Assembly (NCBI RefSeq): GCF_025149785.1
Contig: NZ_CP102277.1
Location: forward strand, 1,488,001-1,552,000
DNA from: Coprococcus comes ATCC 27758
GTDB lineage: Bacteria; Bacillota; Clostridia; Lachnospirales; Lachnospiraceae
DNA: 64,000 nt
Reading direction: 5' to 3'
In this document: positions 63,672 to 64,000 of the stretch, one piece after another
Layout: each line of letters starts with the position of its first letter
Position numbering within the stretch: the stretch's first letter is position 1
Translations under genes and position numbers: made by a program
Notes under the pieces: model-generated
Told to the model about the DNA's origin: nothing
Database searches by the model: none
Seen by the model: only the letters and a program-made list of their open reading frames with translations

Positions 63672-64000
63672 TTTCATCATTCCTTTCCTTTTTGAAATTC
63701 ATCGCTTTGTTGTTATTGTTGATCAGGCGGTTGATCAAAATCTCCTCGGCTTCTGCGGTCGGTACCGGTTTGTCGGGGAAAGAGTACTTTGCGACCCCGC
63801 CGCCGGACGTGATCGTGTTCTCGACCTCGATGAGTCCGAACGCTTCGAGCTCGTTTCGATATCGATAGAATCGCGTCTTGCCGATACCGAGCTGCCTGAT
63901 AATCTGACAGGTCGAGGGTGGTGCGCCATCATCGAATGAGCAGAGGTATGCATATAGCATACGTGCCTCGATCGACAACCTGTTATCGTGAAGCACGTCC
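63652..64000 (-). CDS. Second Rep-like winged-helix protein, cut by the window edge
   Basis: The frame is open to the right edge; GTG at 63996 is not the real start. The visible 114 residues (NRLSIEARMLYAYLCSFDDG, PPSTCQIIRQLGIGKTRFYR, YRNELEAFGLIEVENTITSG) have the same winged helix as the Rep-like gene downstream (GLSIEAKALYGYLSSFAGAG). The two overlap by 20 bases, so they are a tandem pair. Function in replication control is inferred. Confidence 0.7.
   Translation of the reverse strand, partial: DVLHDNRLSIEARMLYAYLCSFDDGAPPSTCQIIRQLGIGKTRFYRYRNELEAFGLIEVENTITSGGGVAKYSFPDKPVPTAEAEEILINRLINNNNKAMNFKKERNDENAGEHN

Overview
The window looks like a stretch of a large mobile replicon (megaplasmid or integrative conjugative element) of a high-to-mid GC Gram-positive bacterium, most likely an actinobacterium of the class Coriobacteriia. 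The reasons are an actinobacterial-type integration host factor gene, sortase-anchored surface proteins with xAQTG anchors, an actinobacterial tad pilus cluster, strong AAGGAGG-type ribosome binding sites, and no tRNA, rRNA, ribosomal protein or core metabolic gene. The host assignment is inference; the plasmid-like gene content (Rep-like winged-helix proteins, ParA, SSB, topoisomerase, ArdA, a VirD4-like fragment) is seen directly.

Layout. 0-1.3 kb, minus strand: a sigma-70-like factor and a small HTH protein. 1.3-12 kb, plus strand: many single small genes, each with its own promoter of one conserved type (TGGTATAAT with an upstream AGTACTA-like block) and its own terminator, including SLOG (DUF2493), ImmA/IrrE, an SF2 helicase paired with a protein made of NUMOD1-like repeats, and a GT-C-like membrane protein. 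12-17 kb: Fic protein, SSB, then a partition operon (small membrane protein, ParA, RHH plus zinc ribbon protein, two unknowns, mIHF). 17-21.7 kb: a decayed type II CRISPR-Cas locus with the C-terminal half of a Cas9 whose visible catalytic residues are partly lost, a cas1 remnant, and an array of 21 strongly diverged 36-nt repeats with well kept spacing. 21.8-33.3 kb: flotillin, ASCH protein, a large CAP-domain surface protein, Pif1/RecD-like helicase, dUTPase, a second GT-C-like protein and a phosphoesterase. 33.3-38.2 kb: accessory genes. 38.4-45 kb, minus strand: a candidate type I toxin peptide, a membrane protein with a Phd-like regulator, a class B sortase and a 1013-residue surface adhesin. 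45-53 kb, minus strand: a full tad/Flp pilus cluster. 53-64 kb: ArdA antirestriction, tandem unknown paralogues, a VirD4-insert-like protein, an AbiE toxin-antitoxin module whose toxin gene is fused in frame to a topoisomerase, two Fic-like proteins without the catalytic histidine, conjugation-region small genes, and two tandem Rep-like winged-helix genes.

How it fits together. Replication and maintenance (Rep, ParA/RHH, SSB, mIHF, topoisomerase), host contact (tad pilus, sortase, adhesins), entry protection (ArdA) and stability or defence modules (AbiE, Fic, ImmA, candidate type I toxin) form a normal conjugative-element toolkit. Over it lie several dispersed palindromic repeat families, three copies of a TTCGCAAGCGCTTGCGAA-type palindrome that may be a partition or architectural site, and one shared promoter type found about twenty times that could be read by the element's own sigma factor. 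The most unusual points are the CRISPR remnant with its structured repeat divergence, the AbiEii-topoisomerase fusion, the covarying cruciform element, and several genes cut by single in-frame stop codons.
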